From assembly GCA_963920705.1 (NCBI GenBank), contig OY987228.1, forward strand, positions 21,274,565 to 21,338,564: a stretch of 64,000 nt of DNA, given 5' to 3'. Below the pieces are notes generated by a model. That model worked only from the letters and a program-made list of their open reading frames with translations. It made no database searches and was not told where the DNA came from. Positions within the stretch are counted from its first letter, which is position 1, and the number at the start of each line of letters is the position of its first letter. Below, piece by piece: positions 11,991 to 24,900 of the stretch. The DNA is from Odiellus spinosus (Eukaryota > Arthropoda > Arachnida > Opiliones > Phalangiidae). The position numbers were made by a program, and so were the translations under genes.

Positions 11991-14490
11991 TTTATATCGC
12001 GCGGTATAAAAACCGAGGAGACGGAGAGAGAGAGAGGCCTCAGCATCTTCTTCTTCATCTCTATCGTCTTCTTTTCGGGGTCGACGCTAAAAAACTAGTC
12101 TATCGACCAGTTTTTTTACGCTTTACGCTCCGATCGCGGTGGACAAGACCTTTTCTTACCCCCGCCAGTTTTTTTTTTTTTTCACGTATTCTAACGGGGA
12201 CGTCTTCCCTTCTACGAAAGAATATAGTTCTTTCTGAACCCGGTTAGGATAGAGAAGAAGAGAGACGTTTTCTCTACGACCATGGGATTATACGTTTTTT
12301 CATCGGAGAGATATTTTTTAGGCTTTTTCCCGACTCTCTTCTCCCCTTTGGTTACCCCGCGCGGGTTGAAAATGTCCGGTAGTTTCGACGGTAAAGAAGT
12401 TACCGTGTCAGTAGCGACCCGTCGATGCCGGGAGAAAGTGGTCCAGTCACTTTTTAACTCGTTCAGTGAGTTTTTGAAAGGACCTCGTGGCTCAGTTTTG
12501 GATAACTTTTCGAATTCGGCGGGCGCGTCCGCGGGAAAAACGCGCGAAAATTTCGGTGTGCGCGCGTGGAATTTATATACGCCTATAAAAATAGCGGGAA
12601 ATTCTATATCTGGTGTCGAAGTTGGAAGCGAGAAAAGATTCGTTTCTAGCGTCCCCTTTCGGTGGTCTCTGGTAAAAGACGCTAAATTCGGCGCGTGCGC
12701 CAATTATACTCCCGCCAAAAATTGAATTTCCTCGAAACACGAGAGATATTTAGAAGATATTACGAGATGGAGAAACGGTGATGACATTTTTATATTTTAA
12801 TTCAAATTTTCTTAATTATATCAATATATTATAGTTTTTTTTGCGTTGAATTTTGCTCCTTTCATTTTTCTTTAAGTTATCGATTATTCTTTTTAGCGCG
12901 TAAATTTCCGTAAGCCCAAATATATATATATATTTTTTAGTAAGATAAAATTCAACTGGGTATCATCTTTCATTCCTCCTTCGCTGTCTTCCCACCGATC
13001 CCCCTTTACGCAAACAACGTCTTTCCTTATAGAGAAAGTAATTTTTCCTTTTTTTCTTCCCATCCTCCTCCTCTATCCGCCTCCTAGCTCCTTCCTCCAT
13101 CTTGGGCAGCTAGGCCCGAGAATAAAAAGCTTTTCTTCCGGCGCATGGTGGTCGCCTAATTCTAATCTCGAATTCCTTAGCAACGGGGGTGAAAAGACAA
13201 AAAAAAAGATTGTCAAAAAAATCGATAGGAAAGCTAGTTAGAACCCGAGCTCGAATTTCACCGTTACGTCGAGTTTTAGAAATTATATAAGGAATAAAAA
13301 AAGTACTCGAAAGAAGAGAGCCTCGGTATGGAAATCCGGTGTTACCGGTTTTAGAAACTGCACGCTGCCTGCTGCTGCTATAAAAAGAAGTTGGTCTTTC
13401 CGACAGCGGCTATATAGCCGTACGCTAGCACTATCCTTGTAGCGGAATTTTTCTCATCTTCCTCTTCCTCCTCCTATCATCTATTTCTGTAAAAACACCG
13501 TTAAGGGTAAGAAGAGAGAGATGCAAAAACGCCCGTGGGTGGAGGTGGTGAAGATTCGCCTTCCAGAGCGGGCGAGGGTGATATATATATCCACGTATAC
13601 GTGGAAGAAGGTGGAAGACGAAGGGGGGTCGCCGGTTATCGGGGGGGTCGGAAAAAGCGGAAGAAGAAGAAGACTAAGAAGAGAAAAGGCTCGACTGAGG
13701 GAGAGAAGGAGAGGTGATGGTGGAGGAGGAGAAGGTTCGGGGGTGGCGGGGGTACGGAAAGGAAGGAGATGAATGGCTGCAACCCTTTCGCACCGGCGCC
13801 GTAAAGTTCGCTCTCTCTCTCTCCTCTTTCTCTCCTACGGATGCTAGGGATAGCTTCTCCTAAGAGCTCCGGGTATGCCTCGACGGAGGTGGCGGGTGCC
13901 TTTTAATATAGCGGCCGCGTTCTCCCCTAAGAAAAGGCGCGAGCGTTAGTCGCGGGTCGTTCCGAGACCCCCCTTAGTACGGACGTCCGTGCGCAGGAGG
14001 CCACGGGGCATCCGCTCCAGCATCCCCCATCAGCTTGTACCGTATTCTCGGGCTAAGGCGAGCGAGCCAGCGAGGGGGCTCTCTCTCTCCTCTCTCTTTC
14101 TCTCTCGAGCTTCTTCTTCTTCTTGGTCTTTTCCTCCCTCTCACTCCGACACAGGCCACAGTTTCTCTCTTTCTCTCTTCGGCGCTCTTGGCCGCCGCCC
14201 GCCCGAAATTTTCTCCGGAACGGCGATCGGTGCGCGGGGTCCCGGCTATTTTTTTTTCTATTCTTCTTCTTGACTCGCGGCGTCCGCGGCGCTCTCTTCT
14301 CTCGTCTCAGCCGCGGCGGCGGCGTCGTTTAAAGAGTTATATCGGTCTCTCGGACCCCCTTCGCGAGAATAGTCTTCTCTTTCTCTTCCACGGCTTCGGA
14401 CCCGACGGTCGCGATTCATTTTTCGCGATGCCGAGGTCACCGACGTCCGTCAACTCGAACTTTCTTCTTCTACGACACTCTTGACTCGTG
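11990..14490 (+). promoter_or_regulatory. GC/CpG-rich region, possible promoter
   Basis: Unlike its AT-rich surroundings, this stretch has many CpGs (for example 12510-12570 and 14180-14330), purine/pyrimidine-asymmetric tracts (GA-rich 13600-13760, CT-rich 14080-14180), and a TATA-like word GGTATAAAAACC at about 12001-12012. The TATA-like word is followed at about 12040 by TCAGCAT, an initiator-like sequence. This composition fits a promoter or 5' untranslated region, conceivably for the NAB gene downstream. Overlapping open frames of 147 codons (+) and 163 codons (-) at 12212-12725 are explained by few stop codons in GC-rich DNA and match no family I know. The promoter role is inference. 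Confidence 0.35.
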
Positions 14491-17400
14491 CCCGCAACCT
14501 GGATCGTAAACAAAACAAAAAAAAACTGATACCGAAAAAAATTATATAAACTAACTTTTAAAGGTATCTTTCTCGTTTTTCTAATTCTTTACGTTTTTAA
14601 TTATACGGTTGAAACAAACCCGTCCCTCTTTTATAAATAATCGCGTGTCTGTTACTTCGTTATTTAAGATCCGCCTCTTGCCATTTGTTAAATATTATTT
14701 CAATTATAATTTATTTTTTATTACGTTTGCTCGTACAAATTCTTTTTATTATTTCAATGTAGTACTTTTTGCTCACGAATAAATCATCCCAGACCTTTCG
14801 ATCCCCATCCCCGTTTCTTTCCCGAAAGATGATTAGCTAGGGCCTCCTTTAATACTAAAGACGGAATGAAAAGTAAATTAGGGTCATCTTATAGGGTCGG
14901 TCGTTATCCCCGCGATGATTAGTAATCGCGGAGCCCGGTGTTTTCTTTTAAACCCGGTATTGGTGCTAGGATAACTCGTTGCCATCATTCTTTGAAATTG
15001 GATCGAGTTTTTGCGCGCCTGGTTAAAACAGCCGTTTTTTGATCCTCGTGTTCTTTTCATCATCATCAGCGAAATGACGTCTGCCGTTCGTAAAACACCG
15101 GTAGGCCTTTTTTTCCCGTATCTCGAACCCCCTTAAAAGCGTAGAACCCTTTAGTAAAAACCGGATATTTTATATATATAGATATAGTCCCCGTTTTAGA
15201 ATACGGGCTTTCGGAAACCGTTGTTAAAACCGGTTTATATTCAATTATTAATTTCAATCTTGGAAGCGAACGCGCGTACCCTTTCACCTCGTCATATCAT
15301 AAAATTGTAAAGAAAAATTAGGCCTCGCGCGTTAACTTAAACTCGTTTTTCTTAAAAGAGAATAGTTTATTGAACCTTGAATAATTAATTTTAATCCTTA
15401 ATACCTCCTTCATCCTATTTGATTCAAATTTGATTTCCTTTGTTTGTTTTTCTCATTTTCGTGTATGATTTAAAACGGAATGAAATTGTATTGTTGACAA
15501 TTCTTTTTGTATAATCCGCTAGCTGGATATTTGAATTTTAAACGCCGTGGGGGCATTTTGTACGTTTATAAGGATGATTTGTATATTTATTTGTACGTTT
15601 TGAATGCTTAATTTATGCTTAATTCGAGTTAAGCCTATTATTAATATTTATTACAGTTTTATTACGCTCGCGATTTTAAATCCTCGTTATATTTTCTTTT
15701 ATTTCTAAATATATATCATTAATCCGTATAGAATTTTTGTATTAGGGTGTTTACACGTTGTTTTTCGTCGGGAAACGTAACACAAAGCGTTTCCGCAAAC
15801 AAAAACGGTCTGTCTCTTTCACTCGCGGCGTTTTTGGGGTTTTGTCCTAAGCCTCGGTCGCTTATAATCCTTTCGGTTATAGCTTTAAGGTAATTGACAT
15901 TTTTGGTGGGTATCCTCTCTTTTAATACTTGAATATAGTATACGCTTGTCTGTTTGAGCTTCGTCTTAAGAATAATAGACTCTAGCGCGGCGTTCTTTTG
16001 ATAAAAGAAGCTATAGAGCGAAAGCCTGATCCATTCTTTTCGACGGAGAGATCGTAAGAGAAAAGAAAGGATGAGGAAGATGAGGTTTTCGGAGAAAAAG
16101 ATGCCGGAGCGTCGCTCGCCAGAGCCGCGCGGCTCTTTAACATCAGCCGCGCGTACTCCCGCTTGGCCGGAAAAAGGCCTATTGGCGACACAGCGGTTGC
16201 GAGACTGTATGTGATGTGTAGTACCGTGTTGGTGTACGTGACCGTCAGGCTTTAGTTCGGGAAACGGTATAGCGTTGGAATTTGGGCTAGAGAGCCTCGG
16301 CAATTACATCCGTCTAGTTCAAAGTAAAGGGAAGTAGCGAGCTAGCTTTCCTCGATCAGTTCTTCCCGCCCCCCTTCTTCGTTATAACCCCCTTCCTCCT
16401 CCCCCGCGCCTTACGGTTTTCCATCTCTGGAGCTTCCATTCCACAACCTCTCTACCCCCTCCCCCTTTGCCCTTTATTCAGAGGTTTATGTTTGGCCTTT
16501 TCAATGACCACGTCCTATCCCGCAAACATTCCATTATACCACACACCACCTTTTTCCCCCAATTCCAATCCTTTTTTTGATGGCATTTTTCACGATTTTA
16601 TACCGTGTTCGAAAACGTTAATTTTGACTTTGTAATCTATACGTTATAAACAAGGGACTGATATATTTGCTTATTTTTAACTCTATTAACAGGGTTGCCA
16701 CTGGTTAAGGAAAACCTGGGAAAGTAAGGAAATTATAAAATTGAGTCTAAATGTCATGGAAAAGTTAGGAAATGTTATCACCAAACTCGTGGTATCCCTG
16801 TAACGATAATCTCATGGAAAAAGGGGAGTAATATATACAGTCATTTGCTCAGGGAAAATATTTCATAGTTGGTCAAGATAAAACCTGGGATTATCAAAGG
16901 AATTTGTAATATATTTTTTGTCACAGCTTTGATTAATCTTTATATCAAAATAATTCACTTTTGATAATGTTATGTCTGAGAAAGGCTTTACGAAGAGAAT
17001 CAGTAAGGTTATTTATATTAAAGCATGGAAATCTGTAGATATAAGCAGGGTATGCCATTATCGGCAGTGTATGGGCCTTTCTCTCGATTATTTAGAAACA
17101 AGTTTCTCTGAGACAGTAATCACTTTTTCGTCAACCAAAAGACTGCCAAATATTGGGGTAATAAGCTCTCTGTACAATTCGTACGGTATTTTCTATATTA
17201 TCTTTTATACTTCTCAATCCAATTGCAAGATTACAGCTCTTATTATACTTGTAGTTATAAATAACCCTACTTAACATAATATACCATTAATTAAACGAAT
17301 AAATGCTTCATATGTTTGTATAAAACACTATCTTTCAGCAAAGATATATTACTTCAATAACTGACAAAAGCTGATACTCGAACCTTGTTAACGTGGGTTA

Positions 17401-19255
17401 AACAAAAAGCTTAATTAATAATCTTACAAACCTTTGTCTTGACGCCAATAAACCTTGAAAACACGACTTTATACTTTGTAATCATTCAGTTTTTTTTAAA
17501 CTGTTCGTAAACCTGTTAACGAATGTTGTCACTGACTTCTTTATTCTCTATGTGGTTTAACATTATGTATCAATCCGCCTTAGCTTTTCCCATTTCATCA
17601 ACTGCTATTGAATCTAAGTATACTTCACTTTAGCTATAATTAATAATAATTTTAAAGGTATATGCAATCGGAAACGAGCCATAAGTTCCAACAGGGCTAA
17701 ACTAAACCTTGCACATTTTCTTTACGAATGCGTACTGCTTTGAAATAAGCCCCTGTATAAGTGTTAGACTAGCAATACCCCAATATTTTTTATATAATAA
17801 GCAGAATTAGGTTTTATTTACATATAATGCAAATTATCGTTAAATCAAGTTGACTAAGAATTAAAATCATATTTAAACAATTATTTAATGTTCTATACAG
17901 TGTCTATTTTCTTAGTTGCAATATGTAGTGATATGTAACAGATAAGCGTCTTTCTTTCCACGGAACAATGGAATTTTTTATTCAAATCTCTGTTCCATAT
18001 TTATTTTCACTACTAAATTTACCATATATCACCTAGACTTAATTTCACTTCGAGTTGGCTCCCTTTAAAAGAAATATATGCAACCTGGAGGTAGAATTAT
18101 CTATCGTTATTACGTCTGCGTACATATTTATTTAAACCAGGCGATAATAATACATATATTATGTATTCCACCTTGAATTGTCCTACGAAACTACATTATC
18201 CATTATCTCTGGAGTTGTTTACGTCACCGTATAAGCTAACAAATCAAGGTGGAATAAACTGTGATTAAATATAGATATTATGTTTGGAGTTTTGTTATTG
18301 TATAGATAACTTCGTTAAAAACTAATAGAACTAGGTTATCGTCGAGTTGAAACGAGTATTAAAAGACTATGATGCCCTGTCTCTCTCTCTCTCTCTCTCT
18401 CTAGGGCTGCCCGAATATTTTATTTATATTATGTGGTTCGGGCCTTGGCTATAGCTAGCTCCTCCGCTCTTATCCTTCTTCTCTAGCCGTGGCGGCGGCG
18501 CGAGCGAATGGACGAAGCGCTAGCGCCTGTAAAGGGCGATACTCTACGAGGCTTTTACCCTAATATTGATTGGCTCATCATTTGCATCTTATATTTATAT
18601 CCTCCCTGCCCTCCTCCATGCACGCGTTTTCCCGCCATTTCGTCTCTCGTTTGGATATATTTATATATATAAATATAGAAGTGTCCATAAACGCACGTGG
18701 TGCCACCACTGCCTTAATTTAGGAGAGCGACCGATCGTCTTTCAAACTTAGTCGAAGTAACTACGCGATTTGATATTCCAAAACGATCTCTATAAAATGA
18801 AAATCTTAATTGCACCCGCGCCATAAACATTCGATTGAGGTTATAGTCGCGGTCTTATACCTTTATATAAAGGCGGGTAGTCTTTCTTCTTAATTAATTA
18901 GATATTCAAAATATATATAGTTTCATTTTATACGCATTAATAATTTATTTAATTTAACAATTAGTATTTGATTGTTTTTTAATTTGAATAACGTTTTATT
19001 TCGTAAAAGCCAAACACGTACCGCGCATGCATTGTATAAATTTTATAGTATAATAATTTTTATGGTTAAATAGTGTTATTTTAGATATTTAATTAATTTA
19101 TTATATAAGGTAATATTTTCCTTTCAATTATATTTACTTAGGATTGAATAAATATGCTCAATTGCTAACGATTTTAAAGACGTTATTTGTTAATTAAAAG
19201 TTATATGTTTAATTAACTCCTATAACTCCTATGATTCGGGATTATCTACCTTTAT
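14491..19255. other. Non-coding sequence, no gene recognised
   Basis: A mostly AT-rich stretch with CpG-rich islands near 15990-16300 and 18480-18560 and a (TC)n microsatellite at about 18378-18402. At 16690 the sequence CAGGGTTGCCACTGG, followed by repeated GGAAA/CCTGGGA words, resembles one end of a hAT-like element. No matching other end was found. The longest open frame, 194 codons on the minus strand at 15719-16303, has no recognisable domain and is treated as chance. Confidence 0.4.
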
Positions 19256-19260
19256 TAAGA

Positions 19261-19385
19261 CAGTCACTAAGTTTTATCTTACCATTTGTACTTTCACGAA
19301 ACAGACCGCGCAAAAATGACCTTATCAATGCGATTTCTTGCACGTGGTCAGGTTGATTTCGCGCGATCTTTTTATGATTTTTAAA
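19261..19385 (+). repeat. Family B MITE fragment
   Basis: A short fragment with family B words GACAGTCACT, TACTTTCACGAAACAGACC and GCACGTGGTCAGG. It is the only family B trace I recognised between 7.1 and 31 kb. Confidence 0.5.
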
Positions 19386-19389
19386 TCGG

Positions 19390-21235
19390 GTTTTATACGT
19401 TTCCATATGTACCTTTCATTTGAAAATTGATTAAGGAGGGAGGGGGATACCTTCTTAGTCCGGGTTATTACCAAGGGGAAGGTAATTATCTAGGCGTACG
19501 CGTTTTCAAGTGGTGGATATAGTGGGAAAGGAGTTTTAAGCCCCTCTACCGTACGTGCTTGGCTTGATACTCCTTCGAAGAAGACTCGAAGAGTGACGTA
19601 CAGGCGTCATGCGTGGTACGATATAGTTCGCTAAAAAGCTATATGTCGCGCATTCCTTGGCGTTTCGCCCGAGGAATGAGAGACTGTTGAATTGGAATCG
19701 AATCTCTTATTAGCTTTTATAAGCGGCTTTAGCTATTATTCGCGGAGTCAACCCATTTTAGCTGCGGTCGAAAAATGCTACGAATGGACGACTGTCTGTC
19801 TAGAAAAGAGAGAGAGAGACAGAGAGAGGTTATACGGGTTGTGGAAGAACGTATCCCGCACCTCACTCCTTTTTCCCGCCTTTTTCCAAGCCTTTTATAC
19901 CATTTCTCGACTCTTGTCTTTCATCCGTTGACCCCCTCCGCCTCTTCCCCTTTCTCCTCTCTCTCTCTCTCATTCCATCCTGCCTGAAACACTCCATCTC
20001 CTCTTCCGTCTTCTCTCTAAGAGAGAGAGAGAGGCCTAGCTCGGATTACACGGGCCCCAGCTAAAGGCGGGAAGAAAGCTAAGGCGCTATTCGGTGATGC
20101 CCTTTTCTGACGACAAAACTTGGCGCGCAAGAATAGTATACAGCGCGTCCACGCCGCTTTCGTCCTAATTTCGAAATTATTGTTATATAGCGATTGTCAT
20201 TTATCAAACCTCTCAAGGCGACGCGTCGCGGTCGACCCGAGAGTTAACCGAATTTATAACCTTTTAGCGCGCGAGCACGCTCCGATCCCCTTTTTAACTT
20301 AACGAAATGATGCCTTGCGGTTTTGAGAGTGTATATCGTTGTGGCTTACGGTCTGTGACGTATTAGACCCGCGCGACCTCGACTTCTAAGTACTCCGATA
20401 CGGTTGATCTTATCTCGAATTTTAGTCTATTAAAATTAACCTTTTTCGCCTATTTTTTCAAGTCTGTATTACAACTCTTTAGTTATAATTTTATAATATT
20501 GGAATATTAATTTTTCCCCGGACGTCGCGGAAAGTTGGGAAGGAGATTATGAGACCGGAAACTCTTATACCCTGGAAATTATAATTGGATTCTGACCAAC
20601 CTTAGATTATGCTAGCACCGGACAGTGGTAAAGATAATGATCTTACAATAAACTGAATCACCAACCTTTTAATTTTCTCGGGTGATGAATTTGACTTTTA
20701 TTTCTGACCTTGTTTCTCACCGCCAAATTAAGAAATTGGAAACTTGTTTAGACTCTTAAGCGTTAGAGTGATACACACATCCTAAGTTTGCGAATCATTA
20801 TCATCTTATCTGATTCTATATAGTTATTGTACTACCAAAGGCCCTAAAGCTGTAACAACAGAGAGTGCGTGATGTTTTTTTTGTATCATACTTGAAACCA
20901 CAAAGCGAAGAATGTGACGTCACTTTAATTATTCATAAATTTGGTTGGCATACCGTTGTATCTAATAATTATAAGCCCGTAAAGTACTCAAATTAATACA
21001 ATCTAAATAAATCAAATGCGATTAGAAGCGTCTCTGAAATGATTAAGGTAATAATTATGAAAGATTTGAACAAACACTTTAAGCCTTTGTATCAACAAAT
21101 CTTTTGTTTGAACTAAATTAGCGGAAATGTCCTCTTTTATCGCGAACGTGATCCGATTGTTCCTTAATTCCTTCGCAAAGGTAATTTAAATATGTTAAAA
21201 TGGCATTAAATTGTTTATTGCAGGTCACATTATTT
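19390..21235. other. Non-coding sequence, no gene recognised
   Basis: A mixture of CpG-containing, CT/GA-rich (19800-20035) and AT-rich sequence. Open frames here are short and lie in low-complexity CT tracts. No exon was recognised. Confidence 0.4.
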
Positions 21236-21329
21236 ATATATTTTGCTTATTTAATAATTAATATTTCATATTTTTATTTGTTTATTTATTTACGATATTT
21301 AATTATTTAGGTTTATTTATTTATGGTAT

Positions 21330-21985
21330 TTAATTATTTATTTGACTTAATTATTTATTTGGTTAATTATTTATTTGGTTAATTATTTATTTGGTTAATT
21401 ATTTATTTGGTTAATTATTTATTTGGTTAATTATTTATTTAGTTAATTATTTATTTAGTTAATTATTTATTTATTTAGTTAATTATTTATTTATTTAGTT
21501 AATTATTTATTTAGTTAATTATTTATTTATTTAGTTAATTATTTATTTATTTAGTTAATTATTTATTTATTTAGTTAATTATTTTTTATTTAGTTAATTA
21601 TTTTTTATTTAGTTAATTATTTTTTATTTAGTTAATTATTTTTTTATTTAGTTAATTATTTGTTTATTTAGTTAATTATTTGTTTATTTAGTTAATTATT
21701 TGTTTATTTAGTTAATTATTTGTTTATTTAGTTAATTATTTGTTTATTTAGTTAATTATTTTTTTATTTAGTTAATTATTTTTTTATTTAGTTAATTATT
21801 TTTTTATTTAGTTAATTATTTTTTTATTTAGTTAATTATTTTTTTATTTAGTTAATTATTTTTTTATTTAGTTAATTATTTTTTTATTTAGTTAATTATT
21901 TGTTTATTTAGTTAATTATTTGTTTATTTAGTTAATTATTTGTTTATTTAGTTAATTATTTGTTTATTTAGTTAATTATTTATTT
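21330..21985. repeat. 16-20 bp tandem array with block-wise variants
   Basis: About 33 head-to-tail units built on GTTAATTATTT plus a variable T/A tail. Unit types occur in blocks: 16-bp units with TATTTG, then 16- and 20-bp units with TATTTA, then 19-20 bp units with TTTTTATTTA, then five units with TGTTTATTTA, seven with TTTTTATTTA, and four again with TGTTTATTTA. The last 16 or so units keep an exact 20-bp period. Block homogeneity indicates repeated local expansion. Confidence 0.97.
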
Positions 21986-21989
21986 ATTC

Positions 21990-24900
21990 ATTAATTTTGT
22001 TTAATTACGGTTTTAAATTATTTGAATTAAATAACCGGATATACTAAAAAAAGTAAGGGTTGTCGAACCCTGTCTAAAAGCTGGGCACCTGTCATCTCCT
22101 AAATAGCAGCTTTGCCATGAACACCGATGCGCTACGGTTGCAACACTTCTACAGGCGCCCATTGAAAATACATTGAAAACGTTCTCTTATATCCCCAGTT
22201 TTAAAACTTATTAAAATCGTACGAACCGATAATTATCGTTAAATAGAATGTACCTTAACAGTATTTTTAGAGGTTTCGATAAAATCGCTATTTCAAATCA
22301 AGGCTTTATCGTAATTAACTTAGGTGTGAAAAATAGGGGATAAAAAAATATTACGTTAACGTCGTCTCCTCTCTGTAATTCGCTAAATGAGTTGCCCCCC
22401 CCCCCCCTTACCTTCCACACCCTCTTTTATTAAAAATAAGAATCTTTGGAAATGGTTATCACTGCCACACGGTATAACCCCCGACTTTATATCCGTTTGG
22501 CTACGCCCAAAGCTAAAAAGAGCCTAAAGAGGAACGAATAACCGCCTTCATCTCCTTCTTCCGCAATTACTGGCTCGGACCGAGAGAGGAACCAAGTAGG
22601 GGGGGGTATCGCCAAAGAGTATTAATATTGGAGTCGAAATAAAGGAGTGGTTTTACGTTAATACGTTTAATGTAGATTTACTGACGCGATATCGTGTTAA
22701 ACAAAGGGAAGACGGCTATATATAAGGTATATAAAGATATATGGGACAAATCTTTTGCGAATAGGGCGCATGCGCCAGGGAAATGTGTTTCTGATTAGCT
22801 TTGTCGTGAAGGAAATATTTGTCCAGACTAAGTTATACCCTTACTATTCCCATTTAAATTAATTATATCAACAGTATCCAATAGAAAGCGTTATTTAATA
22901 AACACCCTTGGACATCTATGGCTCCTTTTAATTTCATTATGATCAGACTTTGAAAAAGGTTATGAATGAGAACATTACCTCGAACCTTTCACGCTTGAAA
23001 ATAAAAATCATCTTATTTCGACTCCCTCGTTAATCCTCCTTGGAATTAACGGTGGGAGGAGATGGCCACGCGAGCTATAACATTCCAGCTAGCCCTTATC
23101 CTTCATTGAAAACCTTCATTCCGCACCTAGACGTATAGCAAAAAGAGTGTTATTCGTGAGACCGAGAGTGGTGCTGGCCTTATTTTTGAGAAACAAGGGG
23201 AGGCCGCGGGGAGTAAGAAGGAGAGAGAGAGAGAGAAGTGTTTTTCCGCTTGCCCCTAACGAGAAAAGAAGATGGGCCGAAATTAATATAAAAGATCAAT
23301 AACGTCGGACGGGCTTGGCCCTGTTTTTGCTTTTTCTTTCATTAGCCTGGGCAACCGCCCTAGCTCCCTTCAGCCACCTTCTCGATACAACTACCCCCTT
23401 CCCCTTCGCTCGCCCTCTCACCCCCCATCCCCCTTCCATCCCCACAAACGCCCGTCGGTTCCTCGCTTATAGAAAAACTAATTAGAAGAGGAATATATGT
23501 AAGAGTTTTACGAGGCTAGCTAGGCTTAATCGCGTTACCGACGATACCGACTCTGAAGCTAGCTAGATAGCTTACCGCTAGGGTTAATCTAGTATCTATA
23601 GCCGTATTAGTATCTTGTAGATATATGCGTGTACCAATCTGACAGAAAATTACTATCAATGTATGAACCAAATTTTAATTACGGATTGAACAATAATTTC
23701 CATTGGAAATAGTATTTTTCCTCGATAATGTACGTCCATTCGAAGAATGTAACTCGATATGTAATATCTAGAGACTCGGTTACCCCCGCTAGCTTTCCTT
23801 TCCTCCCTTAGGCCGTTTTTCGCATCGTTGTTTTAGATTGGACGTTAAAGATACGAAGCACTTTTTTGCATTTTTTTTTCTTTCCTTTCCGTTATTTAGG
23901 CTTAGGATATTCTCTACCGTAACAGCGCGTAGTTTAGGGTTAATTCGTTCTTATAATCTTAGCTTCACAGCCACGCGCAATCTATCCCCTCTACCCTTTA
24001 TCCTTTTCCCCCCTAAACGCGTGAACCCGTTAGTTCGCTTTTGTTTATAGGCCCGGCTATTTTATATATACGTTACTTCGCTTTTATAACCTTTAATACA
24101 AGAACTAGGTATACCGGGATCGTTACTCGTTTTGAGGAAAAAGAGAGCGTAGCGTATGCGCGGAAAGCGGCTAATTCTAAAAGAAGAGACTTTGCCTAAC
24201 TATAGCTAAAAAAAAAGTTAATTTATTTTGAAAACTCAGTGGCGTTAAAAGGGCCGGTAAATACGTTGTCTTTAGCCCTCCGTTAGATTTGTTGGAAAAA
24301 GGTTCGAGCGTGGGTTGTACGAGGGTACGTAGGGTTTTTGAAAATGGATGGTATAGGGATGAAGATGCGTCGGCTGAGAGAGGAAGGGGGTTAAAGTAGA
24401 AGCCATTTTCCGCGTCCTTTCTCCTTATCCCCTGGGAGAGATCGGCTCTTTTAGACGCTTCCAGCGCTAACACGGCGGAGGAGAAGGCCCTAGTTGATGC
24501 CAGAGTGAGAGAGAGAGAGAAAAAAAATAGATAAAAATTTATCTGACTCTTTAAAAATTTTCCTAGCTTCATCTAATTAGCGAAGCTGGCAGACTGATCT
24601 CTCTAATAATGTTAGTTTGGGAAAACGAGGGAAAAGAAAAGAAAAAAATTAGGGAGAACCTGACTAAAAGAGAAGGGATGGGGAAGAGAAGGCGGGATGG
24701 TGATCGCTTTTCCTATCTCTAATTTTCCCGCTCATTAAAACCTGTTTTTTTTTTTATTTTTATTCATTCTCGCTTTTTATATTAATCTCATCTCCCTCGA
24801 CGCTGTCCCGGGATACGCGTTGTATCTATCTTATACGAGGAAGATAAGTTTCTTCTTTTAAACCCGATAGAAAAGCGCTTTCGAAAAGGTTATACTCTCT

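Noticed and set aside
12212-12725. Overlapping open frames of 163 codons (-) and 147 codons (+)
   Set aside because: Both cover the same GC-rich DNA, match no family I know, and lack convincing splice or start context. Stop codons are simply rarer in this composition.
15719-16303. 194-codon minus-strand open frame, the longest in the window
   Set aside because: It has no recognisable domain, mixes CpG-rich and AT-rich segments and has no clear start context. I could not support it as a gene, although a transcript check would be decisive.
16972-17274. 100-codon plus-strand open frame
   Set aside because: Unremarkable composition, no motif and no splice context.
24177-24572. 131-codon minus-strand frame with a hydrophobic, signal-like beginning
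   Set aside because: The hydrophobic stretch comes from low-complexity GA/CT sequence, and no family was recognised.
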